From Proteobacteria bacterium UBA7415 (GTDB lineage Bacteria; Pseudomonadota; Gammaproteobacteria; Arenicellales; Arenicellaceae): a stretch of 64,000 nucleotides of DNA. Made by a program: the position numbers and the translations under genes. Below the pieces are notes generated by a model. It was given only the letters and a program-made list of their open reading frames with translations, was not told the DNA's origin and did not search any database. Positions 1-9,173 of the stretch are shown piece after piece (position 1 is the first letter of the stretch; each line of letters starts with the position of its first letter). The stretch is taken from contig DKML01000015.1 in NCBI GenBank assembly GCA_002470515.1, forward strand, positions 186,001 to 250,000, written 5' to 3'.

Positions 1-2
1 TT

Positions 3-722
3 CGCGAAGCGTTTATTGCACCTAAGGGCAAATCTATAGTGGCCGCGGATTATTCTCAGATTGAATTGCGGATTATGGCGCACTTGTCTGGAGACGAAGC
101 ATTGGTCAATGCGTTTAATAATAAGCTGGATATTCATAGCGCGACGGCTGCAGAGATATTTTCTATGAAGCTAGAAGATGTAGGCAGCGAACAGCGACGT
201 TATGCTAAAGCCGTAAACTTTGGTTTGATTTACGGGATGTCTGCTTTTGGTCTTGCGCGACAGCTGAATGTTGAACGCAAAGAAGCTCAAAATTATATTG
301 ATCAATACTTTGCGCGATATCCTGGTGTTAAAGAATACATGGATAGCACTCGCGAAAAGGCGCACGAAACAGGCTATGTCGAAACCTTGTTTGGCCGGCG
401 GCTGTATTTGCCAGATATCAACGCGCGCAACCACAACATGCGTCAATACGCCGAACGCACAGCCATTAACGCGCCGATGCAGGGTACCGCAGCTGACATT
501 ATAAAGCTTGCTATGATCGAAGTTGATCAGTGGTTGTCAGACAAGTCATTGGATACTCAGATGGTTATGCAGGTGCACGATGAATTGATACTTGAAGTAC
601 CGAATGAGTCCGTCGAATCAATAATGAAATCTCTGTGCGAGATAATGCAAGACGTCGTGACTTTAAAAGTACCTCTTATTGTAGATGCTGCACACGCGGA
701 CAATTGGTCAGCTGCGCACTAG
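3..722 (+). CDS. polA: DNA polymerase I, C-terminal part (5' end outside window)
   Basis: Catalytic end of DNA polymerase I, the repair and Okazaki-fragment-processing polymerase. The frame is open from base 3, so this is only the last 239 codons of a gene of usually about 900. Visible in order: polymerase motif A (DYSQIELR), the O-helix/motif B ([14 protein letters not shown], i.e. RRxxKxxxFGxxYG) and motif C (VHDELILEV) with its metal-binding Asp. It ends in TAG, which shows that TAG is an ordinary terminator in this genome. The truncation is due to the window edge, not a lesion. Identification is certain from the three motifs. Confidence 0.97.
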   Translation, partial: REAFIAPKGKSIVAADYSQIELRIMAHLSGDEALVNAFNNKLDIHSATAAEIFSMKLEDVGSEQRRYAKAVNFGLIYGMSAFGLARQLNVERKEAQNYIDQYFARYPGVKEYMDSTREKAHETGYVETLFGRRLYLPDINARNHNMRQYAERTAINAPMQGTAADIIKLAMIEVDQWLSDKSLDTQMVMQVHDELILEVPNESVESIMKSLCEIMQDVVTLKVPLIVDAAHADNWSAAH

Positions 723-957
723 TCATTAGCGTAATTAAACAATATTGGAGCTGAAGGGTCGTTTGAGCAACTCACTTTTACATTTTATTTAGTTGTTTGG
801 TGCACGTTCAACGGCGTTGTTACACTATAATGAGAACTCGGATCCCAGCTTGATTCCTTGCTGGCTTAATACGCAGATATTTCAAAAAATCTTCACCAAT
901 TTATCGACCCATCGCTTGGTACAGATATTGACTGCTTTTCCAACTATTGCTCAAACT

Positions 958-2066
958 ATGAATCTTGAATCTCTTAATTACAGCGCTAACATAGATAATG
1001 CGCGGATTGATAGCTTGGGCTATAAGACAAGAAGCAATTTTGCCTGCGTGTGTATATTTGTGATGCTTGCCGGGTTGCCCGACAGTCTTTTTGCACAGAC
1101 GGCATCTAATGCGTCGTTGCCACTTAGCCAAGCTCAGCTTCAGCAACTGGGCGAAGAGTTTAGTCGAGCTCACCGCCTGCAAGATCAAGGTGACGAACGA
1201 GCGGCGTTAGCGATCTATCAAAAAATCAACCAAGCACAACCCAAGCTGGTTGAGCCGTATATCAACATGGCGGCAATCTTTACGTCCAATGGCGAGCTGG
1301 ATAAGGCTCAACAAATTTTAGTGCGCGGTCTTGAGTCTGATCCAGCCAGCGCTCTACTCTTTACAGGTTTGCAGAAAGTATATGGTGCGCAAGCCTCTCA
1401 TTCTTACGCTCAAGCATTGGGCACCAAGTCCAAAGTTGAATCTAGGTTTGAGCTAGCCATAGTCGATTCGTTGGCTATGTCTGTCAACCTTATAGATAAC
1501 AGTCCGTCGCAGGAAATATCCGTAGCAGCGGATGATAACGAAGCGGTTGTTGCGAAGCTGGAACAAAGGCTAGTTATAGCCCAAACACAATTAGAGCAAG
1601 CGAGTTCTCAGCTTGATGAAAAAAACCGCGAGCTTGAGTTGGCTCAAACGGCGTTGGCAAATAGCCAACAGGCACGCGAACAGTTGTTGTCTAGTTACGT
1701 TTTCGAGGAACAAGCTAATAATAGCGAACTTGTTATTTCGGAAATTGAAACATCAAGGCCTGTTGCCGCGGAACCCGTCGTGACGCCCACTGTAGACCTA
1801 AATACGGTTATGATAGCTCGCGTGCGCAGCTGGGCGTCTGCGTGGAGCAGCGGCGCCAGCGTTTAACGCAGCGCAGTTTTATTAGCATCGAAGTGTCAGA
1901 TTTTCGGGTCGCTGAGGCGGACGATAACTTGATTAAAGTGTCTTTTAAACAGCGTTATCGCTCAGACAGTTTCGACGACACCATTCGTAAGCAGCTCACG
2001 TTCAAAAAAAATAGTAACGCGTTGGAGCAATCTAAAATTGTTGCAGAGACGATTGTTTCTAGCTGA
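958..2066 (+). pseudogene. TPR/coiled-coil periplasmic protein with Cds6-type C-terminal domain, internally deleted
   Basis: I chose ATG 958 because a secretion signal follows (hydrophobic segment ending in LFAQ near residue 50); an in-frame TTG at 793 adds residues that look non-coding. After the signal come TPR-like helices (about residues 60-140) and a Glu/Gln-rich coiled coil (about 195-245). The frame runs to a TAA at 1864-1866 just after AWSS. A second frame, entered at about 1842 (EQRRQRLTQRSF), continues to 2066 and encodes the end of the NTF2-like domain found with L,D-transpeptidases. Comparing with the related domain in the next gene, roughly 25 codons between two Trp residues are missing and the frame is lost. 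The next gene starts 6 bases later, so the two were probably co-expressed. Domain naming rests on sequence recall; the break is directly visible. Confidence 0.7.
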
Positions 2067-2072
2067 TAAACC

Positions 2073-3533
2073 GTGAATCGACGAACCTATTCAAAGCGAC
2101 AACGATCGCGAGCTCGCAGAGAGGCATCGCGCAACTCTATTGTTAGTTCGATCATGTATGTGGTTGGTAGTCCACGTGCAATCCTAATCGGAACCTTGGG
2201 GCTCGCGGCGTTGCTCTTGTGGTGGGCGTTCAGACCAGCAGAAGTTGTTGATGTTGCTGACCAATATCCGACGGAACAGACTGAGATACAAGGCCAACTA
2301 CAAATTGCCGAATCTGAACGCGTACCGACAATAACCACAAAGTCAGTCGAGTCATTCGACTCTGCTGAGCAACGGCATCAGTTGGTACCAGCAGATTTGC
2401 GTGATTTGCATACAGCAAGCGACATAAGTTCTTATGAGCAAGAGCTTTTGATGGTTATCGATTTATTAAAGCAAGGTGATCTGGAGTCTGCACTCGCACA
2501 GGTAGATACTCACCTAGCCAGTTTTCCTAAAAGCTGCGTAGGCCATCTACTGAGAGCCGATATTTTTGCATCACTCAGCCAGGGTGCTTTAGCGTCACAA
2601 GTGCTGCCTGCGGCGTCGGGCGAGTTTGATCTCGACGGACTTAGAAAACAATTGCGTAACCGTTGGCTGCATACGCAGTCTGACTCAGCATCAACTGTTC
2701 ATAGTCTAGTGCCTTCAGTGTTAATTGATTTTGGTAGATCTGAACATGTGTTGGTTGCGGATATGACAGCGGGTCGCTTGTTTGTTTATCGCAAACGGGG
2801 GCAAGCCAAACTTGTTAGTGACTACTATCTAAGCGTCGGCTCGGAAGGTTTTGGAAAGCGCTTAGAAGGTGATAACAAAACACCGGTTGGTGTGTATGTA
2901 GTAAACCGCTTTATTCACCCCGACACTTTGCCCGACTTGTATGGCAGCGGTGCTTTCCCTGTCGATTATCCCAATAAGCTAGACCGCGCAAAGCAACGCA
3001 CAGGTTAGGGGATTTGGTTGCATGGCACACCATCAAATACCTATGCTCGATCCCCATGGGCAAGTGAAGGTTGTTTTGTGGTCAGCAACGAAGACTTTGA
3101 GCATATTCAACAGTTTGTGAATGTTGATCAACAAACGCCAGTAGTCTTGGCCGAGCAAATTGAGTGGATTACGCCTGATGAGCTAATAGAAGCACGCGCA
3201 GAATATCTTGCGTTAATCGAGGATTGGCGTCAGTCGTGGGAAGCGCTCGATACACAACGTTATTTAGACTTTTACGCACAAGAGCAATTTAACTTCGGCC
3301 GCGGCGGCTACGACCGGTGGGCAAAACAGAAAGTGAATGTAAATCGGGGTAAGACCTTTGTACAGGTTCAGCTCGATCTCCGTGGTGTATTTAGATACCC
3401 AGGCGAAAAAGATATGTTCGTAGCGCATTTTACGCAACGCTATTTAAGTAATAACTATTCAGGCGAAACGAACAAGCAACAGTACTGGCAGCGCGATAAC
3501 AACGGACGTTGGCGCATTGTGTTCGAAGGTTAG
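2073..3533 (+). pseudogene. L,D-transpeptidase (YkuD fold) with NTF2-like C-terminal domain, split by in-frame TAG
   Basis: L,D-transpeptidases cross-link peptidoglycan or attach proteins to it in the periplasm. From GTG 2073 there is a basic N-terminus and a membrane anchor (about residues 26-50), then the YkuD domain. The frame meets TAG at 3006-3008 (codon 312) inside the active-site region and then continues in the same frame: GIWLHGTP, then SEGCFVVS, giving the His317 and Cys334 of the H...SxGC signature if the stop is read through. A Cds6-type NTF2-like domain ends the protein. Upstream and downstream parts are both clean coding sequence, so one base change broke it. The truncated product lacks the catalytic Cys and should be inactive. 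A separate start downstream (TTG 3018) would give only a domain fragment. Confidence 0.85.
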
Positions 3534-3539
3534 TAGGTT

Positions 3540-4802
3540 CTAATTCTGCTGACTTGCTGAGTCTCGAGTATCAATATTCTTCTTTAGCCAGCTAACAATA
3601 TCTTCCCAAATGCGCGTTGACTCAGCTTGGCTGGGCATCACCCATGAATGCGGCAGTTCCAGAGTAATGACTGGGATGTCTCGGTTGATACCAGCAAAGT
3701 TACCCAGTGATCCTGGGTACGTACCCAGCATGTTCAGCCTAAGTTTACCTAAGCTCTTAGGCGCTGTGTTTAGTTGCAGCGCATCAAAGTCAACGATTCC
3801 ATAGGGTGCGTGCACGCTGATGATTGCGTCGGGTCTAAATTCATTAATCTCGTCTAGCAACCATTGCGACTCAGGTTCGCTAGCGGGGCTCGCTCCTGGG
3901 TATTTACGGGGGTCTTGGTTGGTTTTTTCGTTCCAATAGAGCAAAGCCTTCTCATGCCAATCGCTGGACGGCATATTGCGATTTAGGTCAACGCCATTGC
4001 CGTTAACTCGTGTAGCCTCTTTTGGTAAAACGCCATCGGGGTTCATCAATGGCGCGATTCGCCAATGAAATAGACCGGAATGGAATTCGTTTAGTTTTTC
4101 GATCCAGCGAAACACCACGCTTACAGAAGTGAGTTCGTCACCGTGGGTGCCGCCAATCACTAAGATGCGCCCGTGTGGTGTGCGACTTTTAAGCGGTGGA
4201 AAGTCTGTAACATACAACGGAAAGCCGTCGTTGCTCGCACAGCCCACGGCTTTTAAATTGGCGGATGTACAGGCTTCGAAGCTAACACTGGCCAAGCGCT
4301 TAGATATTCGTCGACAGTCTTCTAATACAGAATTGGCGCTATTTGTTGCGGTGTCACTTAGGCAGAATCGAGCATCTGTTTGCTTGCCCGCGAGTAGGTT
4401 TTCGCGGTCGGTGGGCACAGAGCTATCGCTCGAAAGTGAATCAGTGTTTTCGGTTGGTTGCTGTTTAATCGAGGACAGCTCTTTATCGGCTAAAAGCTCT
4501 TCATCAGCTGATGGCTCTTCTAATGAATCGGAGTCTTGGACATTGTTGGACGCTGGTTGAACTTCGAATGTTTGTTCGTCTGCTTCATCGCTGTCGTACA
4601 GGTCGATGTTAACCGGAGCAGTATTCAGCTTACCGCGAATAAATGTATCCGTGTTTCCTTCGTTGCTGTTAACGTCGTCTTGAGATGGCTGGCATGCCGC
4701 GAGCACTAAACACAACGTGGTTAATAGCCAGGGCCGCACAGAAAACAGATGCAAAGAGCGCGCAGATAAAATCATTCTAGGATTGCGAGTTAGTCGAGCC
4801 AT
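3540..4802 (-). CDS. M14-family zinc carboxypeptidase-like lipoprotein (MpaA-like)
   Basis: Predicted lipoprotein peptidase that would act on murein-derived peptides in the periplasm. The N-terminus has a basic/hydrophobic signal ending in a lipobox (LVLAAC, Cys37). Residues about 38-140 are a low-complexity Asp/Glu/Ser-rich linker. The catalytic domain follows with the zinc motif HGDE (HxxE), a later SVHAP His as third ligand, and TLELPHS supplying the likely catalytic Glu. This resembles murein tripeptide amidase MpaA and related M14 proteins, though E. coli MpaA is cytoplasmic and lacks the linker. Its start overlaps the end of engB by 13 bases, so it is probably translated from the engB transcript. 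Exact substrate is unknown. Confidence 0.8.
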   Translation of the reverse strand: MARLTRNPRMILSARSLHLFSVRPWLLTTLCLVLAACQPSQDDVNSNEGNTDTFIRGKLNTAPVNIDLYDSDEADEQTFEVQPASNNVQDSDSLEEPSADEELLADKELSSIKQQPTENTDSLSSDSSVPTDRENLLAGKQTDARFCLSDTATNSANSVLEDCRRISKRLASVSFEACTSANLKAVGCASNDGFPLYVTDFPPLKSRTPHGRILVIGGTHGDELTSVSVVFRWIEKLNEFHSGLFHWRIAPLMNPDGVLPKEATRVNGNGVDLNRNMPSSDWHEKALLYWNEKTNQDPRKYPGASPASEPESQWLLDEINEFRPDAIISVHAPYGIVDFDALQLNTAPKSLGKLRLNMLGTYPGSLGNFAGINRDIPVITLELPHSWVMPSQAESTRIWEDIVSWLKKNIDTRDSASQQN

Positions 4803-5413
4803 TCACACATTTGTTTGCGCAGCACCTTTACCCCTAAGCCGTTTAAAGATGAAAACGGTTCGACCGCGAAGAGGTGGTCCGCACCCTCATACTTTTCTCG
4901 TAGTTCACGTTCGACTCCAAGTTGTGCAGACCGAACCTTACTGGACTTAAGTTTGTCTGCTTTGGTCAGCAATATTTGTGTGGGTAGGTTTGAATCAAAT
5001 GCCCAATTTAACATTTGTACATCTAAGTCTGTCATTGGGTGGCGAATATCCATTAAGAGAACTAAAACGACTAAGTTGCTGCGTTTAGCAAGATAGTCAT
5101 GAATGGTCTGTTGCCAACTTTTCTTGACCGCTAAGGGTACTTGAGCAAAACCATAGCCAGGTAGATCGACGAGGCGAGCGGTCTCGGTGAGTGTAAAAAA
5201 GTTTATTTGCTGAGTACGGCCAGGAACCTTGCTGGTTCGAGCAAGTTTTTTTCGGTTCGCGAGAGCGTTAATTGCGCTGGATTTACCCACATTCGATCTT
5301 CCTGCAAAAGCCACTTCCTTAACATCATCGTTGGGAAATTGCTCTGGTTTAGCGGCTCCCTGTATAAACACGGGGTTCATTAAGAGCTGTGGTAAGTTAT
5401 CAGATTCAGGCAT
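4790..5413 (-). CDS. engB: Ribosome biogenesis GTP-binding protein EngB/YihA
   Basis: Essential TrmE-Era-type GTPase that helps assemble the 50S ribosomal subunit. All G motifs are present in order: G1 GRSNVGKSS (P-loop), G2 PGRTQ, G3 DLPGYG, G4 TKAD and a C-terminal G5-like SSLNGLG. The length of 207 residues is normal for the family. It is divergent from the cytochrome c4 gene, as in pseudomonads, and overlaps the M14 peptidase gene by 13 bases. Confidence 0.96.
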   Translation of the reverse strand: MPESDNLPQLLMNPVFIQGAAKPEQFPNDDVKEVAFAGRSNVGKSSAINALANRKKLARTSKVPGRTQQINFFTLTETARLVDLPGYGFAQVPLAVKKSWQQTIHDYLAKRSNLVVLVLLMDIRHPMTDLDVQMLNWAFDSNLPTQILLTKADKLKSSKVRSAQLGVERELREKYEGADHLFAVEPFSSLNGLGVKVLRKQMCEWLD

Positions 5414-5515
5414 GTGCGCGTAAGTTGAGTGAAGTCCTGCTAGTATTGTAACAAAGGAGCGGCGCTACTAAGCGTTTTCTCGTTTAATAAAGCGTGCATG
5501 AAAGTCGTGCTGTAC

Positions 5516-5544
5516 TTGTTACATTAAGGCTGACATGATATAAA
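5516..5544 (+). promoter_or_regulatory. Candidate sigma-70 promoter of the cytochrome c4 gene
   Basis: TTGTTA at 5516-5521 and TATAAA at 5539-5544 are separated by 17 bases, close to the sigma-70 consensus and optimal spacing. Transcription would start near 5551, about 40 bases before the GTG/ATG region of the cytochrome gene. Based on sequence match only. Confidence 0.5.
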
Positions 5545-5592
5545 ACCCACCAAAATCTTCGCCTTAATTCTGAGCTCTAATTGGAGGCTCTA

Positions 5593-6210
5593 ATGCTTAA
5601 AAAATTGCTTATTTTGTCCAGCGTACTTCTTGCGTCTATGGTTTCGTCTACCGTTCTAGCAATGGGGGATGCCGAAGCGGGTAAACAAAAGTCAGCCACC
5701 TGTGCGGCCTGTCATGGCGCGCAAGGTATTAGTGCGATTCCAATGAACCCGAATTTGGCGGGTCAAGTTCCTGGTTACATCAGCGCGCAATTGGCTGATT
5801 ATAAAGCTGGAGTTCGTAAAAACGCCATTATGCAAGGCCAGGCTGCAATCTTGAGCCAAGAAGACATGGATGATCTTGACGCTTACTACGCAGGATTGCC
5901 GGCTAAAATTAGTTCGGTTCTTAGCGAGGAAGACATAGCAATGGCTGCCATCGGCGAGAAAATCTATCGTGGCGGGTATGCAGAACGTGGTATTTCTGCA
6001 TGCATGAGTTGTCATGGACCAAGTGGCCACGGCATTCCTAAAAACTACCCACGAGTATCCGCTCAGCATAAAGAGTACCTAGAGCAACAATTGTTGGCTT
6101 ATAAGAAGGGCGAGCGTATGGGCTACAACGATATAATGTACGACATTGCGTTTGGCTTAACTGAATTGCAAATTAAACAGTTGTCTGCTTATATGGCTGG
6201 ATTGAAATAG
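5593..6210 (+). CDS. Diheme cytochrome c4
   Basis: Periplasmic electron carrier, typically donating to terminal oxidases. A signal peptide ends in VLAMG. Two heme c sites are visible: CAACH at residues 37-41 and CMSCH at 137-141, about 100 residues apart, with distal Met residues in each half (two cytochrome c553-like domains). I chose ATG 5593 because TGGAGG lies just upstream; an earlier in-frame TTG at 5581 would overlap that ribosome site. The length of 205 residues fits cytochrome c4. A strong terminator follows. Confidence 0.93.
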   Translation: MLKKLLILSSVLLASMVSSTVLAMGDAEAGKQKSATCAACHGAQGISAIPMNPNLAGQVPGYISAQLADYKAGVRKNAIMQGQAAILSQEDMDDLDAYYAGLPAKISSVLSEEDIAMAAIGEKIYRGGYAERGISACMSCHGPSGHGIPKNYPRVSAQHKEYLEQQLLAYKKGERMGYNDIMYDIAFGLTELQIKQLSAYMAGLK

Positions 6211-6270
6211 ACGTTCAGCTAAGATCCTACTCAGTTTAAAATCGCGTGTTGTGATAACACGCGCAGAGAA

Positions 6271-6294
6271 AAGCGGCCATTGGCCGCTTTTTTT
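6271..6294 (+). terminator. Rho-independent terminator after cytochrome c4
   Basis: The stem AAGCGGCC/GGCCGCTT with a 3-base loop is followed by a run of seven T. It lies between cytochrome c4 and the following nuclease gene. Confidence 0.9.
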
Positions 6295-6350
6295 GTGCCT
6301 ACTCTTCGCGCACTTGCCAATACGCTGACTCAAGCTGGTAAACTCCAAAG

Positions 6351-9173
6351 ATGTTGAATTTACTCCAAGATGAAAACGTCAGTGATCGTGCATTGGTCGT
6401 TCCGACGCGCAGTTTGGCAAATATTTTATTAGAAGAGTACAACGTTGCTCAGTTAAAAGCAGGCCACACTGCATGGCTCCCTCCGGTCATAATGACTTGG
6501 TCAGACTTGGTTACGCAATTGTGGACAGTTAATCAGGTGAGGCAAGCTTCGCTGTCCAACTTGAGTTTATTGTCAGGTCAGCAAAGCTTGGTGTTGTGGG
6601 AGCGTGTACTAAACGCCGCTAAACGCGAAGAAGACGAGCTGCGTTTGCTCAATGTAATGCAAACAGCAAAAGCCGCGCAAACAGCGCGCCAGACCTGTCT
6701 AGATTGGCAGTTGCATGAATCAAGCTTAATCGATTTCGCGAATCTGGATCTAAATCAGTTTTTACAATGGCAGCAATCGTTCGAACAGGTTTGTGCTGAA
6801 GTCGGCATGGTCGATTTTGCTACGGCGACTATGTTGCTTACTGAGTGTTCAGACTTAAGGCCTGTTTACTCTCACATTTGCTTATATGCATTTGACCTAA
6901 AAACGAGCGCGCAAACGGCGTTGCTCGAGGTCTTAGCTCGTGATGGGGCACAAATTTCGTTCGAGTCGCCCACGTTGTTAGGCAAGAAAGGCAAGAAAGG
7001 TAAGTTAAGTAAGGAAAGTGAGGGCAGTCCTCAAAATAGCCAAGCAGCACCCAACAGCTTAAACAGCTATCAACTAGAACGATACGTCACAGATCGCGAC
7101 GAGCTCTACAGTGTTTTGAATTCGGCAAGAGCTTTATTAGCCGAACAAGCCGATGCCAAGATCGGGATTGTAATACCTGATTTACAAAACCGTTTAACCC
7201 AAGTTACTCAGGCCGCTCATGAGGTTTTCTACCCGAGCCTTACGCCGTTGTTGGCTGCGCACCAGCACGATGCCTACCGTGTATCTTTAGGTAAGCCCTT
7301 AGAGCAATGGGCTGCGATTGGCGTTGCCTTGCGCGCTATAGATTTACTAAAGCCAACCATCACTGCGGGTGATTTTAGTTTGTTGATACGCAGTCAGCAT
7401 ATCTTTATGTCTAAGCGTTACTCACTAGCCATTGCAGATCTATTGATTTGGCTTGCGGAGAAACGAATTCACACCATTAAAATTAGTGAGCTGTCTGGAT
7501 TGCTTGATCAGTTTCTGGCCTGGTGCTCAGAGTACAAAGTTCACAACCTTAAGCAATGTAAGGGGTTATGCGAACGCCTAAACGGTTTACTTGAGAAACG
7601 ACTTGCGCTGCTCTCGCCAAACCAAGGGAGTACTTCTTTGCTTGTCGCCCCGTCTGTCTGGGGCGAGCGGTTTATTCAATGGTTAGAAGAGTGGCAGTGG
7701 GTGTGCGGGGCGGTCGGCGATGAACTAACGTCTGAGCAATACCAGCTAGAGAAGCGCTTTGGCAGTTGCTTAAGGGAGTTGGGCGATCTTGATTGTGTTT
7801 TGCGTCAATGTGGTTTGTCGCGCGCAATTGAGTGGTTGAATAAGCTGTGTAACGATACGGTCTTTTTGCCACAAGCTGAACCTGCCCCTATATTGATTTC
7901 GGGCGTGTACGAGGCCATCGGCCGCGAAGTAGACGTTCTATTGCTCACCGGTATGACCGAAGATTTTCCAAGTGCATTTCCTAAAACGGCATTTATTCCA
8001 GCTAATGCTCTGCTAAACACAGCGCATCCGTCGGCTAATCATGAGCGTCATTACCAGCAGATGTCTCAGGTGCTGAAAAGCTTGCTGGCTAGCGCTAAAG
8101 AGCACCGTATTAGTTACGCCCAGAAACTTAGACTTGATCCAGAAGTTAAGCGCTCGGCATCACCGTTTTTTAGAAACGCACCCATCACGGACCTTCCGTC
8201 ACAGTTTTTACAAGCCAATCCCGTTGAGCTAGATCACTACCAAGATGATATAGGTCAAGCCTGGCCTGAGGGCGAACTTGTTAAGCACGGGATGTCGGTT
8301 TTTAAAGAACAATCAAGCTGCGCGTTTAAAGCGTTTGCAACACATAGACTCAAATGTCGTCACATTGATGAGCCTGAGTTTGGTTTGGAAGCAAGTGCGC
8401 AGGGTACGGTAATTCACCATTTATTGGACAGTATTTGGGAGCAACTGGGTGATAGTTCGGGATTGGAAGAATGGTTTGCTAAGAGCGAAAATGCACAAAC
8501 CTCGGAATTGGGTAAGCTCGTAAAGCGTGCGGTCGAAGAGCTCGATGACCGGTTTAACTCTGAACAGATAAAGCTTGTTCAACGAGAACGTGTTCGTTAT
8601 GTCGCTTTAATTCAAGAATGGCTGGCGTATGAGGCAAAGCGTCCAGTTGGATTTGCTGTGGTTGAGCGAGAATGGAAATTTTCGGCAACCTTAGGAGGCA
8701 TTGAATATCGTGGTGTAGTTGATCGTATTGACGCTGTAGAAGGTGGATCGATCGTAATTCTTGATTATAAGACAGGCAACGTAAACCGTTCAGATTGGAC
8801 CGGCGAACGGTTAGTGAACCCGCAAATGCCATTGTATTTTTTGGCTCACCAGCAGAATAAGCAGCGCGCAGCAGATGGCATTACGTACGCACAAGTACGA
8901 CGTTCTGATATGGCTTTTTCAGAACTAGCTGAAGATGGCTTATTGGTTAAGGCAAATAGCTATACCGCTAAACGAGCGGCAGACTGGCAAGATATGCGTG
9001 AACAGTGGCAGCCAATATTGGAGCAGCTTGCTGACGATTTCATGCAAGGTAAGGCCGAAGTAGATCCGGTGAACGAGCTTGCATGCAGCTATTGTCCATA
9101 CGAAGGCATGTGCCGAATCAAGCAGCTGCAAGGACGCTTGTCAGGAGAGGAGGGCGACTATGACAGCAAATGA
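6351..9173 (+). CDS. AddB-like PD-(D/E)XK exonuclease with Fe-S cluster (double-strand-break repair)
   Basis: Probable subunit of a two-nuclease helicase complex that processes DNA ends for recombination. The N-terminus aligns with inactivated helicase-type domains: it lacks an obvious Walker A, having VPTRSL where a P-loop might be expected. The C-terminus has the nuclease core, GVVDRID followed by ILDYKTG (Asp805, Lys807), and four cysteines placed as in AddB (Cys657, then Cys912, Cys915 and Cys921) that would hold a 4Fe-4S cluster. It overlaps the next gene, a UvrD-type helicase, by 14 bases, so the two are translationally coupled. Length 940 residues. It matches the 'probable DNA repair protein' family found in many gamma- and betaproteobacteria. 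Not RecC: no RecBCD genes are nearby. Confidence 0.85.
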   Translation: MLNLLQDENVSDRALVVPTRSLANILLEEYNVAQLKAGHTAWLPPVIMTWSDLVTQLWTVNQVRQASLSNLSLLSGQQSLVLWERVLNAAKREEDELRLLNVMQTAKAAQTARQTCLDWQLHESSLIDFANLDLNQFLQWQQSFEQVCAEVGMVDFATATMLLTECSDLRPVYSHICLYAFDLKTSAQTALLEVLARDGAQISFESPTLLGKKGKKGKLSKESEGSPQNSQAAPNSLNSYQLERYVTDRDELYSVLNSARALLAEQADAKIGIVIPDLQNRLTQVTQAAHEVFYPSLTPLLAAHQHDAYRVSLGKPLEQWAAIGVALRAIDLLKPTITAGDFSLLIRSQHIFMSKRYSLAIADLLIWLAEKRIHTIKISELSGLLDQFLAWCSEYKVHNLKQCKGLCERLNGLLEKRLALLSPNQGSTSLLVAPSVWGERFIQWLEEWQWVCGAVGDELTSEQYQLEKRFGSCLRELGDLDCVLRQCGLSRAIEWLNKLCNDTVFLPQAEPAPILISGVYEAIGREVDVLLLTGMTEDFPSAFPKTAFIPANALLNTAHPSANHERHYQQMSQVLKSLLASAKEHRISYAQKLRLDPEVKRSASPFFRNAPITDLPSQFLQANPVELDHYQDDIGQAWPEGELVKHGMSVFKEQSSCAFKAFATHRLKCRHIDEPEFGLEASAQGTVIHHLLDSIWEQLGDSSGLEEWFAKSENAQTSELGKLVKRAVEELDDRFNSEQIKLVQRERVRYVALIQEWLAYEAKRPVGFAVVEREWKFSATLGGIEYRGVVDRIDAVEGGSIVILDYKTGNVNRSDWTGERLVNPQMPLYFLAHQQNKQRAADGITYAQVRRSDMAFSELAEDGLLVKANSYTAKRAADWQDMREQWQPILEQLADDFMQGKAEVDPVNELACSYCPYEGMCRIKQLQGRLSGEEGDYDSK

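Noticed and set aside
9079..9159. Upstream extension of the AddA-like helicase
   Set aside because: It lies within the AddB-like gene and lacks a ribosome site; ATG 9160 has a strong one.
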